A stretch of 64,000 nt of DNA from Thermovenabulum gondwanense (GCF_001601575.1 NZ_LOHZ01000032.1:1-64000), one strand, 5' to 3'; positions 16,828-27,965 are shown, counted from the stretch's first letter. Numbers and translations are program-made. Notes: generated by a model not told the origin, from the letters alone.

Positions 16828-18143
16828 TAAACCTTTTCTCCATAAAGATCATAATAGTATGCTTCTTTTATGATAACATCTACAAATTCTCCTATTTTTA
16901 TATTATTTCCCTTAACAAAAACAACACCATCTACATTTTTGCTGTCTCTATAACTTCTTCCGAAAAATAAATTCCTTTCATTTATATATCCTTCTATAAG
17001 AACTTTTAATTTTTTACCAATAAAACGTTTGTTGATGATTTTGGAAATAAGTTTCTGAACTTTCATTAATTCCTCATATCTTTGCTCTTTTATTTTTTCG
17101 GATAAATGTAATCTATAATGGTAGGCTAATGTCCCTTCTTCCTTTGAATATTTAAAGGCTCCTACCCTGTCAATTTGATAAGTCCAGATAAAGTTTTTAA
17201 GCTCCTCAAAATCTTCCTTTTTCTCAGATGGAAATCCTACTATAAATGTAGTTCTTAAAGCAATATCGGGGATAGTTTGCCTCAATTTACTAAACAATAT
17301 TTTTATTTCTCTGGAGCTGGTTTTTCTACCCATTAATTTTAATATCCTATCATTAACATGTTGAAGGGGAATATCTAAATATTTTACGATTTTTTCGCTT
17401 TCTGCAATCGTTTCAATTAACTGATCATCAATATAAGAAGGGTAGGCGTATAATAATCTTATCCAGAAATCCCCTGGAATCTCAGTTATTCTTTTGAGAA
17501 GTTCTGAAAGGCTGAATTTCCCATATAAATCTTTGCCATAGAAAGTTATATCCTGGGCTATTATGTTAATTTCTTTTACTCCTTTTGAAACTAAATATCT
17601 TGCTTCTCTTATTATAGATTCCATATCCCTGCTTTTGTATTTTCCTTTTATCCTGGGGATTACGCAATAAGAACAACAATTATCGCAACCTTCGGCAATT
17701 TTTAAGTTTGCTGAAACGGCATCACTTAAGATCCTATCTTTCTCATTATAATAAATTAAATGAGAGTGATCGCTAATCTCAATCGTTCTATTCCTATTCT
17801 TGATTATTCCGGGTAATTTATATAAATCTCCCGAACCTATTATTGCATCTATTTCAGGGATTTCATTTTTTATTTCTTCTCCGAGAAGTTTAGCAAGACA
17901 GCCCGCAGCTATTAGGAAGACATTTTTATTATTCTTTTTTTGTGCGGCAATTTTTTTAAGGGTATTTAAAGATTCTTCTTTTGCAGCTTTAATAAACCCA
18001 CAAGTATTTACAATTATTACATTAGCCTCTTTAATGTTTTCGGTAAAACTGTAACCTTCCTTTTTTAGAGTTCCCAGTATTAACTCCGAGTCTACTAAAT
18101 TTTTATCACATCCTAAGGTTATTAAGCTTATTTTTTCAACCAC
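16827..18143 (-). CDS. rimO: Ribosomal protein S12 methylthiotransferase
   Basis: This 438-residue radical-SAM enzyme adds a methylthio group to an aspartate of ribosomal protein S12. The N-terminal methylthiotransferase domain has LGCDKNLVDSE (about residues 9-19) with the first of three cluster cysteines. The radical SAM motif is EGCDNCCSYCVIPRIKGKYK (CxxxCxxC, about 152-171). A TRAM domain closes the protein. The LGCDKN start motif separates RimO from MiaB. It follows the rodZ-like gene, as in many Firmicutes. Confidence 0.95.
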   Translation of the reverse strand: MVEKISLITLGCDKNLVDSELILGTLKKEGYSFTENIKEANVIIVNTCGFIKAAKEESLNTLKKIAAQKKNNKNVFLIAAGCLAKLLGEEIKNEIPEIDAIIGSGDLYKLPGIIKNRNRTIEISDHSHLIYYNEKDRILSDAVSANLKIAEGCDNCCSYCVIPRIKGKYKSRDMESIIREARYLVSKGVKEINIIAQDITFYGKDLYGKFSLSELLKRITEIPGDFWIRLLYAYPSYIDDQLIETIAESEKIVKYLDIPLQHVNDRILKLMGRKTSSREIKILFSKLRQTIPDIALRTTFIVGFPSEKKEDFEELKNFIWTYQIDRVGAFKYSKEEGTLAYHYRLHLSEKIKEQRYEELMKVQKLISKIINKRFIGKKLKVLIEGYINERNLFFGRSYRDSKNVDGVVFVKGNNIKIGEFVDVIIKEAYYYDLYGEKV

Positions 18144-18173
18144 GAATTTACCTCCAGCAGTAATATTTTTTAG

Positions 18174-19025
18174 CTATATTTTATTAATGAAAATAGTTAC
18201 AGGGCTTGAGCCGCTTAATGGTAGTTTTTTATTCAATATAAAAAATTCTATTGCCTTTGGATTTCCTACTCTAATTTCTAATCCAGTGGTGGATTCAAAG
18301 TATTTTTCCTCCTTGGATTGTAAGGTGCCCTCAAATATAATTTTTCCATTTTCTTTCACCGAGATCCAGCATTTATCAGATAATACTTTTATATTTGCCC
18401 GAATTTTTTCAGATGAAACTTCAGCAGTAATTTTTTTGGCAGTCTCTTCCACAACTTTTACTTCTTCCTTGCTTTCCTTTACCGGCATTTGATTATTTTG
18501 AGAGTTATCTTGATCAGGATTTGGTGTGGGGGATTCAATGACGGATTCCGAATTATTTAAATTATTTACGTTATTTGTGGATTTGAAAGAATAGTTCAGA
18601 GGGTTTAAATTAAGAATGTATATTATTCCTGCAATTATTATTAGAGTAAAAGTCCAAACTACCCACGCTTTAATTTTTTTCTTATTTGGTTTCACTTCCT
18701 GGATTTCTTTTTTTGAAGTTTCCCCTTTATATATAAGATTTTCTTCTTTATTTTTTATTTCAGTATTATTAACCAGGTTTTTATATACATTTAGAATTGA
18801 TATATAATCGATACCGCATATTTGGGAATAATTTTTTAAAAAGCCCTTAACATATACATCGCCTCCGGGGATTAAATGAAAATTCCCCTCCTCCATAGAA
18901 GATAAATATTTTTTCCTTATTTTTGTCTCTTTTTCTATATAATCCAAAGTTATACCTTTTTTTTCTCTTTCATTTTTTAAATACTCACCCAAATCCTTAA
19001 AATTCTTAATTTCATTTATTTCCAT
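18174..19025 (-). CDS. RodZ/YmfM-like cytoskeletal helix-turn-helix membrane protein
   Basis: This 283-residue protein has the RodZ layout: an N-terminal HTH (about residues 9-70, containing LKNEREKKGITLDYIEKET), a variable linker, one transmembrane helix (AWVVWTFTLIIIAGIIYIL, about 119-137), a Ser/Asn-rich spacer, and a C-terminal beta domain (DUF4115-like, from about 200, with CWISVKENGK and LPLSGSSPVTIFIN). RodZ links the MreB cytoskeleton to the wall-elongation machinery. The position between ftsK and rimO matches Bacillus ymfM. Confidence 0.85.
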   Translation of the reverse strand: MEINEIKNFKDLGEYLKNEREKKGITLDYIEKETKIRKKYLSSMEEGNFHLIPGGDVYVKGFLKNYSQICGIDYISILNVYKNLVNNTEIKNKEENLIYKGETSKKEIQEVKPNKKKIKAWVVWTFTLIIIAGIIYILNLNPLNYSFKSTNNVNNLNNSESVIESPTPNPDQDNSQNNQMPVKESKEEVKVVEETAKKITAEVSSEKIRANIKVLSDKCWISVKENGKIIFEGTLQSKEEKYFESTTGLEIRVGNPKAIEFFILNKKLPLSGSSPVTIFINKI

Positions 19026-19118
19026 AGGACTTTTTTGCCCCCCTAATAATTTTAAAAATATTTCCCTGGAAATCGCATAATTTTCACAATATTTATATGT
19101 TTCGACTTTTCGTTATTA

Positions 19119-21284
19119 TCATTTATTCATTAACTTATCATATTGCTCTTTGTTTATCAAAACTTGTCGAGGTTTCGCACCATCGTAACCGCTGATAATC
19201 CCTTGTGCTTCTAATTGATCTATCAATCTTGCAGCCCTGGCATATCCAACTCTTAATTTCCTTTGAAGAAGAGAAACCGATGCTTGACCGTTTTCAAAAA
19301 CAATTTTCAATGCTTCTCTGAATAGTTCATCCAATTCTTCGTAATTTTTTTGCTCTATTTCGCCATCAATTTCTTCTAAATTTTTCTCATAGGTTGGTTT
19401 CATCTGGTTTTTAATGAAATTTAATACATTATCAATTTCTTTTTCACTGATATACGCTCCCTGAACTCTTACAGGCTTAGAAGCTCCTATAGGTAAGAAT
19501 AACATGTCGCCTTTACCCAGTAATTTTTCCGCTCCTGCCATATCCAAAATAGTTCTGGAATCAACCTGAGAAGATACCGCAAAAGAAATTCTTGAAGGTA
19601 TATTTGCTTTTATCAAGCCGGTAATTACATCTACAGAAGGTCTTTGAGTGGCAACTATCAAATGCATTCCCGCTGCTCTCGCCATTTGTGCTAAACGACA
19701 TATGGAATCTTCTACTTCTTTTGGAGAAACCATCATAAGATCTGCTAATTCATCAATAATTATTAAAATTTTTGGTAGTTTTTCTTGTCCTATAATTTCA
19801 TTATACCTGTTGATATCCTTTACACCTTTTTGAGCAAATAATTGATATCTTCTTTCCATTTCGCTGACCATCCAATTTAAAGCGGCAGAAGCTTTTTTCG
19901 GATCATTGATAACCGGTGTCAATAAATGAGGTATACCGTTGTAGCAAGATAATTCTACTCTTTTAGGATCAATCAGTAATAGCCTTACGTTCATTGGCGT
20001 AGTTTTAAATAAAATGCTTAAAATTATACAGTTAATGCAAATACTTTTGCCTGAACCCGTAGCACCTGCAATTAGCAAATGGGGCATTTCCTGTAAATCA
20101 GCTACAATTGGTTTACCTGCAATATCCTTACCTAAAGCCGCAGTTAAAGGTGAGTCAGAATTTTTAAAAGGAGGAGATTCTATAATATCTCTAAGAAATA
20201 CCCTTGAGACTTCTTTGTTAGGTATTTCTATACCTACTGCTGATTTTCCGGGTATGGGAGCTTCTATTCTAACATCCGGTACAGCGAGGCTTAAAGCTAT
20301 ATCGTCCGCAAGGCTTACAATTTTACTCACCTTTACTCCCGGAGAAGGTTGAAGCTCAAATCTTGTTACTGTAGGTCCGCATCCTACCTCTATAACTTTT
20401 GCTTGAATCCCAAAGCTTAATAAAGTATTTTCGAGCACCTGAGCTGTATTTAAAATTTCCTTTTCGCTTAAATTTTGACCTTTATCAGGGGATTTTTTCA
20501 GTAAACTTATCGGCGGTAACTTATAATCAATATAATTTTCGCATACGGAATTCTTTTTTACAACATCAGTTTTAAAATTGTCTTCATCTTTATCATTCGA
20601 AAATTTGTTATTATTGGACAAATTATTTATCTTGATCGGTAACTCATTTATCTCTAAGGATTTATTCGCTGCAGGGCTTTGTAAATCATTTTTAGCCTCT
20701 ATTTTGTCTAATTCTTCCTTTATTGGAGATTTAATTTTAATTTTTCTTTTACATAGTCTTTTAAAAGTTTTTAGCATTATATCAATAGGCGAAGACCCTG
20801 TAATCAGGGTTATGCTTATACTTGAAAGCGCAGTAATAAAAATATAGAATCCCCATAAACCAAATAATTTAAAGAAAAAATAATAATTTATTGCCCCTAA
20901 GATTCCTCCACCTTTGCCCTGTTTTGCATAAAGAATACTTTCTTTAATTAGCTCAGTAAGGTTTACCGAGATAATATTGTTTTTAATTTTAAAATGAAGG
21001 ATTGAGGATACTACTATAAAAATTATTATTGCTCCCATTGTTCTGAGATTGAGTTCATTATTATTTATTTTTAAGGATAAAGAAAGACCTATAAACAAAA
21101 ATATTACACTGAATACAACGGCTCCTTCGCCTGCGATTAAATATAAAATATTTTTAATAAAATTTCCTACAGCACCGGTATTTTTAAAATATAAAGATAT
21201 AATAAAGTACATTCCCAAAAAAACAAAAACAATTCCTTTTATTTCTTGAAACAATCCTCTTTTTTTATTAATTACTGTCTTCAC
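19119..21284 (-). CDS. ftsK: DNA translocase FtsK/SpoIIIE
   Basis: This 721-residue membrane-anchored DNA pump clears chromosome DNA through division or sporulation septa. The N-terminus carries about four transmembrane segments (first 190 residues), then a charged linker, then the motor domain with Walker [13 protein letters not shown] (about 409-420) and Walker [14 protein letters not shown] (about 505-517), and finally the winged-helix gamma domain [20 protein letters not shown] (about 670-689). In a spore former this protein may serve as SpoIIIE. It starts with GTG behind GGGGTGATTCG. A terminator separates it from ylzJ. Confidence 0.96.
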   Translation of the reverse strand: MKTVINKKRGLFQEIKGIVFVFLGMYFIISLYFKNTGAVGNFIKNILYLIAGEGAVVFSVIFLFIGLSLSLKINNNELNLRTMGAIIIFIVVSSILHFKIKNNIISVNLTELIKESILYAKQGKGGGILGAINYYFFFKLFGLWGFYIFITALSSISITLITGSSPIDIMLKTFKRLCKRKIKIKSPIKEELDKIEAKNDLQSPAANKSLEINELPIKINNLSNNNKFSNDKDEDNFKTDVVKKNSVCENYIDYKLPPISLLKKSPDKGQNLSEKEILNTAQVLENTLLSFGIQAKVIEVGCGPTVTRFELQPSPGVKVSKIVSLADDIALSLAVPDVRIEAPIPGKSAVGIEIPNKEVSRVFLRDIIESPPFKNSDSPLTAALGKDIAGKPIVADLQEMPHLLIAGATGSGKSICINCIILSILFKTTPMNVRLLLIDPKRVELSCYNGIPHLLTPVINDPKKASAALNWMVSEMERRYQLFAQKGVKDINRYNEIIGQEKLPKILIIIDELADLMMVSPKEVEDSICRLAQMARAAGMHLIVATQRPSVDVITGLIKANIPSRISFAVSSQVDSRTILDMAGAEKLLGKGDMLFLPIGASKPVRVQGAYISEKEIDNVLNFIKNQMKPTYEKNLEEIDGEIEQKNYEELDELFREALKIVFENGQASVSLLQRKLRVGYARAARLIDQLEAQGIISGYDGAKPRQVLINKEQYDKLMNK

Positions 21285-21340
21285 CGAATCACCCCACCAA
21301 GAAATAATTCTCCATATAGAAGGAAAATCCTTTTTAAAAA

Positions 21341-21366
21341 ATAAAAAGGCTTTTAAGCCTTTTTAT
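21341..21366 (-). terminator. Intrinsic terminator after ylzJ
   Basis: AAAAAGGCTT and AAGCCTTTTT form a tight stem directly after the ylzJ stop, followed by a T-rich tract on the minus strand. Confidence 0.75.
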
Positions 21367-21587
21367 TAATGCATTCTAAATAAAATTATTTTCCCCGGTT
21401 GTAATTCCGGATTTAAATAATCCATAGGATTTGAACTAATAATTCTTATAATTTTAGCAGAAAAATTATCCATTGGTTCTACTATAAGTTTTAAGTCCAC
21501 ATCAACCGAAATTTCTTTATAATTAACGTTGGATTTTTCAAACCCCTCCATTATTATTTCATAAGGCATCGGTGTATATAATATCAT
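21366..21587 (-). CDS. YlzJ-like protein
   Basis: This 73-residue protein begins MILYTPMPYEIIMEGFE and ends LNPELQPGKIILFRM. That pattern matches the small YlzJ-like family found next to the ClpP-like TepA gene in Firmicutes. Its function is unknown. It follows tepA with a single-base gap, so it is probably co-translated. It has no membrane segment. Confidence 0.85.
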   Translation of the reverse strand: MILYTPMPYEIIMEGFEKSNVNYKEISVDVDLKLIVEPMDNFSAKIIRIISSNPMDYLNPELQPGKIILFRMH

Positions 21588-21588
21588 C

Positions 21589-22329
21589 TTAATTTACTCC
21601 TTTGGGTTTATTTTTTTCTTCAATTAAGCTCTTTAGTTTGTCTACCGCCTTACCAAGCCCTCCCACTTCATCAATTATTCCATATCTTACCGCGTCTTCA
21701 CCAATAAGAACTGTACCGATATCCCTGGCTAACTGCCCTGTATTAAACATTAATTTACGTAGATTTTCCTCCGTTATTTTTGAATGGTTTACAATAAATT
21801 TAATAACCCTATCCTGCATTTTATCCAGGTATTCGAAGGTTTGAGGTACACCGATCACAAGACCTGTTAACCTGATTGGATGTATTGTCATTGTAGCCGT
21901 TTCTGCTATAAAAGAATAGTTACTTGCAACGGCAATGGGAACTCCTATGGAGTGCCCGCCTCCTAATATTAAAGAAACAGTAGGTTTACTCATGCTGGCT
22001 ATCATTTCGGCTAAAGCAAGTCCTGCTTCCACATCCCCACCAATTGTATTTAAAATAATCAAAAGTCCTTCTATTTTTGGGTTTTGCTCAATAGCTACCA
22101 ATTGAGGAATAATATGTTCGTATTTTGTTGTTTTATTTTGAGGTGGTAATATTATATGTCCCTCTATTTGTCCAACAATAGAAAGACAGTGAATATTGCT
22201 TTCCGAACGAGGTATATCCGTTTGTCCTAATTGATTAATTGTATCGGTGACGGAAGTTTGTAGAGGAATTTCTTGAGTTGGGTTTTCTTTTGATATATTT
22301 TTGGAATTATTTCTATTAGTAAAGGCCAT
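21589..22329 (-). CDS. tepA: ClpP-like serine protease TepA (translocation-enhancing protein)
   Basis: This 246-residue protein with a ClpP/crotonase fold matches the TepA/YmfB family. Visible are the substrate loop [17 protein letters not shown] (about residues 88-104), the nucleophile region [14 protein letters not shown] (about 124-137) with its serine in HSIG, and [10 protein letters not shown] (about 148-157) with the catalytic histidine. Residues 1-45 are polar and poorly conserved. Bacillus TepA has been linked to protein export and spore outgrowth. It lies between rnj and ylzJ-ftsK, the standard order. Confidence 0.88.
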   Translation of the reverse strand: MAFTNRNNSKNISKENPTQEIPLQTSVTDTINQLGQTDIPRSESNIHCLSIVGQIEGHIILPPQNKTTKYEHIIPQLVAIEQNPKIEGLLIILNTIGGDVEAGLALAEMIASMSKPTVSLILGGGHSIGVPIAVASNYSFIAETATMTIHPIRLTGLVIGVPQTFEYLDKMQDRVIKFIVNHSKITEENLRKLMFNTGQLARDIGTVLIGEDAVRYGIIDEVGGLGKAVDKLKSLIEEKNKPKGVN

Positions 22330-22407
22330 AGTATTTCATCCTTCCAAATTAGTTTTCTAACTAATATTAGCCTTTACTAATAGTAAATCTAATATTCATA
22401 TGATATT

Positions 22408-24075
22408 TTATACTTCCATTATTATCGGAAGTATCATTGGTCTTCTCCGTGTCTGCTCAAAAAGAAATTTCCCCAAGGCTTCTCGGACTTCAGATTTTAT
22501 AGATGACCATTCGGTAATATTTTCCTCCTGACATTTTTTCAATTCCTGTTTTACAATATCCTTAGCTTGTTCTATAAGCTGTTCAGATTCTCTCACATAA
22601 ACAAAGCCCCTTGAAATAATATCCGGTCCAGCAACGACTTCAGTAGACTCTTTATCTATTGTAACAACAACAATCATTATTCCATCCTGTGCTAATTGTT
22701 TTCTATCTCTTAATACAATATTTCCCACATCTCCCACACCAAGACCATCTACCAGAACTTTCCCGGCTGTTACCTTTCCGGAAAATCTCGCACCATCTTT
22801 TGAAAATTCTATAATTCTACCGTTCTCGGCGATGAAAATATTTTCTTCAGGTATCCCCACTTCTTTTGCCAGGTTTGCATGATGGATAAGATGCCTGAAT
22901 TCCCCATGAACAGGTATAAAATACCTGGGTCTTACTAAGTTGATCATTAATTTTAGTTCTTCCTGGCTTGCATGACCGGAAACATGTACTCCAGAAATCT
23001 TTTCATATATCACATCGGCACCCTGCTTAAAAAGATGATCAATTGTTCTTGCGACAAGTTTTTCATTGCCGGGTATAGGTGTGGCTGCTATTAATACCGT
23101 ATCGCCCGGTAAAATTTCTAACTTTTTATGTTCTGACATAGCCATTCGAGTTAAAGCAGACATCGGTTCTCCCTGGCTACCGGTAGTTATAATCACTATC
23201 TTATTTTCTGGAAGATGGCTTATTTCGTCGAGTTCCAGTATCATATTTTCGGGAAGATTAATGTACCCCAAGCTTTCTGCAATAGAAACGGTATTTACCA
23301 TACTTCTTCCCACAATTGCTACTTTTCTATCGTATTTAAAAGCTGCATCTACGACCTGTTGAATTCTATGTATATTAGATGCAAAGGTTGCAACGATAAT
23401 TCTTCCCTTGGCCATACCAAATATTTCCTCTATGGTAGCTCCTACTACTTTTTCGGACATAGTGTAACCCGTTCTTTCTGCATTTGTGCTGTCCGATAGC
23501 AGTACTAATACTCCTTTGCTGCCCAGTTCGGCCAATTTATGAAGATCCGCAATTTTACCATCTACAGGGGTTTGATCGAATTTAAAATCCCCTGTATGAC
23601 AAATAGTACCAACAGGAGTATGAATAGCAATGCCTAAGGAATCCGGTATGCTGTGATTTACACGAAAAAAATCCACCGTAAAATTACCTATTTTTACAGT
23701 TTGAAGGGGATTTACCACATTCATAGAAACATTTTTTTTGATTTTATTTTCCTTTAATTTACCTTCAACCAGTCCCAGAGTAAGCTTTGTCCCAAATAAA
23801 GGAACATTTAATTCTTGCAATACATAGGGAAGAGCCCCTATATGGTCTTCATGCCCATGTGTTAATAAGATGGCTTTTACGTTTTCGCGATTTTCCTTTA
23901 AATAAGTAATATCAGGAATTACAATATCGATTCCAGGCATGTCTTCTTCGGGGAACATCAAACCCGCATCAATTACCAGTATTTCTTTTTCGTATTGAAT
24001 TACAGTCATATTTTTACCTATTTCTCCAAGGCCGCCAAGAGGTATAATTTGAATCTTTGGTTCGTTTTTTGACAA
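22408..24075 (-). CDS. rnj: Ribonuclease J
   Basis: This 555-residue metallo-beta-lactamase/beta-CASP ribonuclease has 5'-3' exo- and endonuclease activity in mRNA decay and rRNA processing. It shows the zinc motif LTHGHEDHIGALPYVL (about residues 71-86), ICHTGDFKFD (about 158-167), the beta-CASP ATFASNIHRIQQVV region (about 233-246) and the late histidine motif SGVHVSGHAS. The start used is TTG 24073-24075, seven bases after GGAGGTG; the frame stays open 7 codons further but that start overlaps the binding site. Whether it is the J1 or J2 paralogue cannot be decided here. Confidence 0.94.
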   Translation of the reverse strand: MSKNEPKIQIIPLGGLGEIGKNMTVIQYEKEILVIDAGLMFPEEDMPGIDIVIPDITYLKENRENVKAILLTHGHEDHIGALPYVLQELNVPLFGTKLTLGLVEGKLKENKIKKNVSMNVVNPLQTVKIGNFTVDFFRVNHSIPDSLGIAIHTPVGTICHTGDFKFDQTPVDGKIADLHKLAELGSKGVLVLLSDSTNAERTGYTMSEKVVGATIEEIFGMAKGRIIVATFASNIHRIQQVVDAAFKYDRKVAIVGRSMVNTVSIAESLGYINLPENMILELDEISHLPENKIVIITTGSQGEPMSALTRMAMSEHKKLEILPGDTVLIAATPIPGNEKLVARTIDHLFKQGADVIYEKISGVHVSGHASQEELKLMINLVRPRYFIPVHGEFRHLIHHANLAKEVGIPEENIFIAENGRIIEFSKDGARFSGKVTAGKVLVDGLGVGDVGNIVLRDRKQLAQDGIMIVVVTIDKESTEVVAGPDIISRGFVYVRESEQLIEQAKDIVKQELKKCQEENITEWSSIKSEVREALGKFLFEQTRRRPMILPIIMEV

Positions 24076-24102
24076 AAAATAGCACCTCCAATACAATAAT
24101 TA

Positions 24103-24360
24103 TTATATTTTATTTCCGTAATTAGATTTCTCCAACTCTATAATAATAATATCCGGGCCAATTCTTTTTATAGAGTTCCATGGAATCTGTATGTAATTTT
24201 TTATACCAAAAGAAAAAAACCTGAACTTACCCGGCACTAATATATATTCTATTTTCCCCGTTAACTCATCAAATATTAGATCAATATAACCGTTGCTTCC
24301 CATTTTTTCGCCATTTTCTAAGTTTATTATTTCTTTACTGCAAAGTTCACTTAACCTCAT
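24103..24360 (-). CDS. YlmC/YmxH-family PRC-barrel sporulation protein
   Basis: This 85-residue protein begins MRLSELCSKEIINLENGEKM and carries a PRC-barrel-like beta pattern through IEYILVPGKFRFFSFG and YIQIPWNSIKRIGPDII. It matches the YlmC/YmxH family, small proteins linked with sporulation and of unknown biochemical role. The start ATG 24358-24360 lies seven bases after GGGGGG; two upstream in-frame starts are too close to that site. It sits between dut and rnj. Confidence 0.85.
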   Translation of the reverse strand: MRLSELCSKEIINLENGEKMGSNGYIDLIFDELTGKIEYILVPGKFRFFSFGIKNYIQIPWNSIKRIGPDIIIIELEKSNYGNKI

Positions 24361-24427
24361 AAACATGCCCCCCTTCATTTATATTCTATGGGGGCAAAGA
24401 TAATTTTAATACTAAAATTTTATAAGT

Positions 24428-24877
24428 TTATATGCCTGTATGTCCGAAACCTCCCTTTCCTCTTTCGGTAATCTCTAAAACCTCCGCTTCAATAAATTCA
24501 GCTTTTATAACTTCTGATAATACCATTTGTGCTATTCTATCTCCCCTCTTCACTGTAAAATCATGTTTTCCGTGATTTATTAAAATTACCTTTACTTCAC
24601 CCCGGTAATCTGCATCTATTGTACCTGGGGAATTAAGAACTGTAATCCCGTATTTCAAAGCTAATCCGCTTCTGGGTCGAATCTGAGCTTCATATCCTTC
24701 AGGTAATTCCATCATAAATCCGCAAGGTATTAATTTTATTTCCCCTGGTTTTATCATCACTTCGTCACCTACCGCAGCAAAAAGATCCATTCCAGAGGAA
24801 GACGGGGTCATATAAGAAGGCAGAGGTAAATCTTCGCAACCTTTAATTTTTTTTATTTTTATTATTACTTTTTTCAA
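24428..24877 (-). CDS. dut: dUTP diphosphatase (trimeric dUTPase)
   Basis: This 149-residue protein has the five trimeric dUTPase motifs in order: SSGMDLFAA (about residues 27-35), [12 protein letters not shown] (about 68-79), [16 protein letters not shown] (about 83-98), GDRIAQMVL (about 112-120) and the glycine-rich GKGGFGHTG at the C-terminus. It hydrolyses dUTP to dUMP, keeping uracil out of DNA and supplying dTMP synthesis. The complementary EndoQ-like nuclease at the far end of the window could act on deaminated bases that slip through. Confidence 0.96.
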   Translation of the reverse strand: MKKVIIKIKKIKGCEDLPLPSYMTPSSSGMDLFAAVGDEVMIKPGEIKLIPCGFMMELPEGYEAQIRPRSGLALKYGITVLNSPGTIDADYRGEVKVILINHGKHDFTVKRGDRIAQMVLSEVIKAEFIEAEVLEITERGKGGFGHTGI

Positions 24878-24967
24878 TTATTCGCACCTCATCCAAACCT
24901 TATAATCTTTTAAAATAAAGTATATAAAATTCAAAAGTAGTTTGCAACTTTTTCTTAAATTTCCATA

Positions 24968-25675
24968 TTACTCTAATAATTCTCCTACAGGAACTATTAT
25001 AAATCCTTTCGATTTTAAATTTTCAATTATTACAGGAAGAGCTTCTATGATATCTTTTGTAGGATGCATTAAAACGATTTTACCATTATTTGCATTTTTT
25101 AATACTTTATTAATGATATAATTTGCTCCAGGGTTTTTCCAATCTATGGTATCGATTGACCATAATATTACTTTATAACCCATTTCTTCAGCAGCTTTGA
25201 TGGTATCTTTTGAAAATTCACCATAAGGTGGAGCAAATAACTTTGTTTTTTCACCGATAAGCTTCACCAGTACCTGTTCACATTTTTCAATTTCCTTTTT
25301 ATTGTCCATCAAATTCAGCTTGGCATGATGAGCATGACTGTAACCGTGATTCCCTATTTCGTGTCCTCTTTTCTTAATTTCTTTTACTAATTCCGGGTAT
25401 TTTTCCGCCCACCTTCCTTCAATAAAGAAGGTGATTTTAATTTTATTTTTATCGAAAATTTCCAGCATGTTTGGCAGGTACTCATTCCCCCATGCTACGT
25501 TGCAGGTAAAGGCTATCATTTTTTTTTCGGTATTCAGCTCATATATTGGATTTAAGGTTTGGGTATCCTTATACCAAAATACCTCTGTTTTTATTACGGT
25601 CCATAATGTAATAATAACTATTAATAAAATTATTTTTGATAAATACCTGGGGACGCTAAAAGAAATGATTTTCAT
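24968..25675 (-). CDS. PdaB-like sporulation polysaccharide deacetylase, possibly inactive
   Basis: This 235-residue protein has an N-terminal membrane helix (IILLIVIITLWTVI, about 15-28) and a NodB-type domain. It resembles the PdaB/YlxY family of spore-associated deacetylases in FTCNVAWGNEYLPNMLEI (56-73), GHEIGNHGYSHAHHAKL (about 115-131), FAPPYGEFSKDTI (about 159-171) and ILWSIDTIDW. The first catalytic motif, normally with Asp (TFDxxWG), reads FTCNVAWG, so the metal and base aspartate is asparagine at residue 59. The histidine pair is kept. It may be a wall-binding or altered-activity member. The location next to pnp matches Bacillus ylxY. Confidence 0.85.
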   Translation of the reverse strand: MKIISFSVPRYLSKIILLIVIITLWTVIKTEVFWYKDTQTLNPIYELNTEKKMIAFTCNVAWGNEYLPNMLEIFDKNKIKITFFIEGRWAEKYPELVKEIKKRGHEIGNHGYSHAHHAKLNLMDNKKEIEKCEQVLVKLIGEKTKLFAPPYGEFSKDTIKAAEEMGYKVILWSIDTIDWKNPGANYIINKVLKNANNGKIVLMHPTKDIIEALPVIIENLKSKGFIIVPVGELLE

Positions 25676-25757
25676 AGATTTAGCTTTCCCCCTATATAAA
25701 AGTTTTTAATAAAATTTATTATAAATTTATAAAAAAAATGACTAAAAAAGTACATAA

Positions 25758-25788
25758 AAAAAACATAAACCGATTTCATCGGTTTATG
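25758..25788 (-). terminator. Intrinsic terminator after pnp
   Basis: The minus strand reads CATAAACCGAT, loop GAA, ATCGGTTTATG, then T8. It overlaps the end of pnp. Confidence 0.88.
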
Positions 25789-27883
25789 CATTTACTTTAT
25801 TTTTTGGAGTTTCAGGAAAAACATCTTTATGAGACAAATTAATTCTTCCCTGTTTATCAATATCCGTGACCTTTACCAGTATCTCATCTCCAACATTTAC
25901 TACATCTTCCACTCTTTTAACCCTTCCTTTAGCAAGCTTTGATATATGCACAAGGCCTTCTTTCCCCGGTAATATTTCTACAAAAGCTCCAAAATTCGTT
26001 ATTCTCAGTACTTTGCCCAAATAAACCTTGCCAACTTCTACATCCTGAGTGATTCTATTAATCATTTCTAAGGCCTTTTCTCCAGCTTTTTCATTGGGTG
26101 CTGCCACGTATATTCTTCCATCATCTTCTATATCAATTTTTACTCCCGTTTCAGAAATTATCTTATTTATCGTTTTTCCACCGGGTCCTATAACATCCCT
26201 TATTTTTTCTGGATCGATAGTGATAGAGAAAATTCTGGGGGCATAAGGAGAAAGTTCTTTTCTCGGCTCAGAAATCACTGAAAGCATTTTTTCAAGAATG
26301 TAAAGTCTTCCTTCCCTGGCTTGAACCAGAGCCTTTCTCATTATTTCCGCGTCAATTCCTTTGATTTTAATATCCATTTGTATTGCAGTTATTCCCTTTG
26401 CTGTACCGGCTACTTTAAAGTCCATGTCACCTAAAAAGTCTTCTATACCTTGAATATCAGAAAGAATAGTAAAATCCTCTTCCTCTTTTATAAGACCCAT
26501 TGCAATTCCCGCAACAGGAGATTTTATAGGAACTCCTGCATCCATCAATGCTAAGGTTGAACCACATACACTCGCCATAGAAGTAGATCCATTTGAGCTT
26601 AATACCTCTGATACGAGTCGAATTGTGTAAGGGAATTCTTCTTCAGGAGGTATCATGGGTTCTAATGCTCTTTCTGCCAGAGCGCCATGTCCAATTTCTC
26701 TTCTGCCGGGTCCCCTAAGAACTCTTGTTTCACCGGTACTATAGGGAGGAAAGTTATAATGATGCATATACCTTTTTGTTTCTTCCAGATCTAAGCCATC
26801 AAGGATTTGAACATCTCCAAGAGCACCTAAGGTAGCAACTGTTAAAACCTGAGTTTGTCCACGGGTAAAAAGTCCTGATCCGTGAGTTCTTGGTAGAATT
26901 CCTACTTCGCAAGAGATTGGCCTTATTTCGTTGCTTTTACGCCCGTCTGGCCTTACTCCTTCTTTAGTAATCATTTTTCTAACTTCTTCTTTTAAAATAT
27001 TATACAGTATATCCGATATTTCCTTTTCCTTTTCCGGATAAATTTCTGCAAAATGAGTTAGAGTATCTTCAGTAATTTTGGAAAGATACGCTTCTCTTTC
27101 CTGTTTTTCATATATACGAATAGCTTTTTGTATTTCTGGGGTGGCAAAATCTCTAACAGCTTTTTCCATTTCGGCATCAATGTCAATAGGAGGTATTTCC
27201 ATTTTAGGTTTACCTATTTTAGCTATTATCTCTTCCTGAAAAGCTACTATTTTTTTAATTTCTTCATGTCCAAAAAGTATTGCATTTAACATTTCTTCTT
27301 CCGTAACCTCATCCGCACCTGCTTCAACCATTAAAATAGCATCTTTCGTTCCTGCTACTACTAATCTCAAACGACTTTTCTCATGTTGCTCTACGGTAGG
27401 ATTGATAACAAACTTTCCGTCAATTAAACCAACCGAAACAGCTCCTACAGGACCTTCAAAAGGAATGTCAGAAATACAAAGAGCTAAGGATGCACCATTG
27501 ATAGCAAGAACATCCGGAGTATTATCCTGGTCTACGGATAAAATAGTAGCAATAATTTGAATATCGTTTCTTAAATCCTTCGGAAATAAAGGTCTAAGGG
27601 GCCTGTCTATCAAACGCGCTGAAAGTATTGCTTTTTCGCTGGGTTTTCCTTCTCTTTTTATGAATCCGCCGGGAATTTTCCCAACTGCGTATAATCTTTC
27701 CTCATAGTCAACTGTTAGAGGTAAGAAATCCACCCCTTCTCTCGGTTCCTTTGAAGCGGTTGCGGTAACAAGAACAACAGTATCACCGTATTTTGCTAAA
27801 ACTGCTCCATTTGCTTGTTGAGCAAGTTTCCCTGTTTCGAAAACCAATGTCCTTCCTGCTATTTCTGTATTAAATATTTCCAA
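25784..27883 (-). CDS. pnp: Polyribonucleotide nucleotidyltransferase (PNPase)
   Basis: This 699-residue phosphorolytic 3'-5' exoribonuclease has two RNase PH domains (about residues 1-220 and 310-540; core motifs [13 protein letters not shown] and [14 protein letters not shown]), a KH domain around [17 protein letters not shown] (about 560-576) and an S1 domain from about 620 ([18 protein letters not shown]). It degrades mRNA in the RNase Y/J network encoded nearby. The start is TTG 27881-27883, ten bases after GGAGG, with an in-frame stop just upstream. It follows rpsO, the usual pairing. Confidence 0.97.
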   Translation of the reverse strand: MEIFNTEIAGRTLVFETGKLAQQANGAVLAKYGDTVVLVTATASKEPREGVDFLPLTVDYEERLYAVGKIPGGFIKREGKPSEKAILSARLIDRPLRPLFPKDLRNDIQIIATILSVDQDNTPDVLAINGASLALCISDIPFEGPVGAVSVGLIDGKFVINPTVEQHEKSRLRLVVAGTKDAILMVEAGADEVTEEEMLNAILFGHEEIKKIVAFQEEIIAKIGKPKMEIPPIDIDAEMEKAVRDFATPEIQKAIRIYEKQEREAYLSKITEDTLTHFAEIYPEKEKEISDILYNILKEEVRKMITKEGVRPDGRKSNEIRPISCEVGILPRTHGSGLFTRGQTQVLTVATLGALGDVQILDGLDLEETKRYMHHYNFPPYSTGETRVLRGPGRREIGHGALAERALEPMIPPEEEFPYTIRLVSEVLSSNGSTSMASVCGSTLALMDAGVPIKSPVAGIAMGLIKEEEDFTILSDIQGIEDFLGDMDFKVAGTAKGITAIQMDIKIKGIDAEIMRKALVQAREGRLYILEKMLSVISEPRKELSPYAPRIFSITIDPEKIRDVIGPGGKTINKIISETGVKIDIEDDGRIYVAAPNEKAGEKALEMINRITQDVEVGKVYLGKVLRITNFGAFVEILPGKEGLVHISKLAKGRVKRVEDVVNVGDEILVKVTDIDKQGRINLSHKDVFPETPKNKVNA

Positions 27884-27965
27884 CTAATTATTGCCTCCTT
27901 TCTTCCACTAAAAACCATAATTTTTATTCTACATTAAATATATTTTTTCCTTCTTTTTTTTAAAA

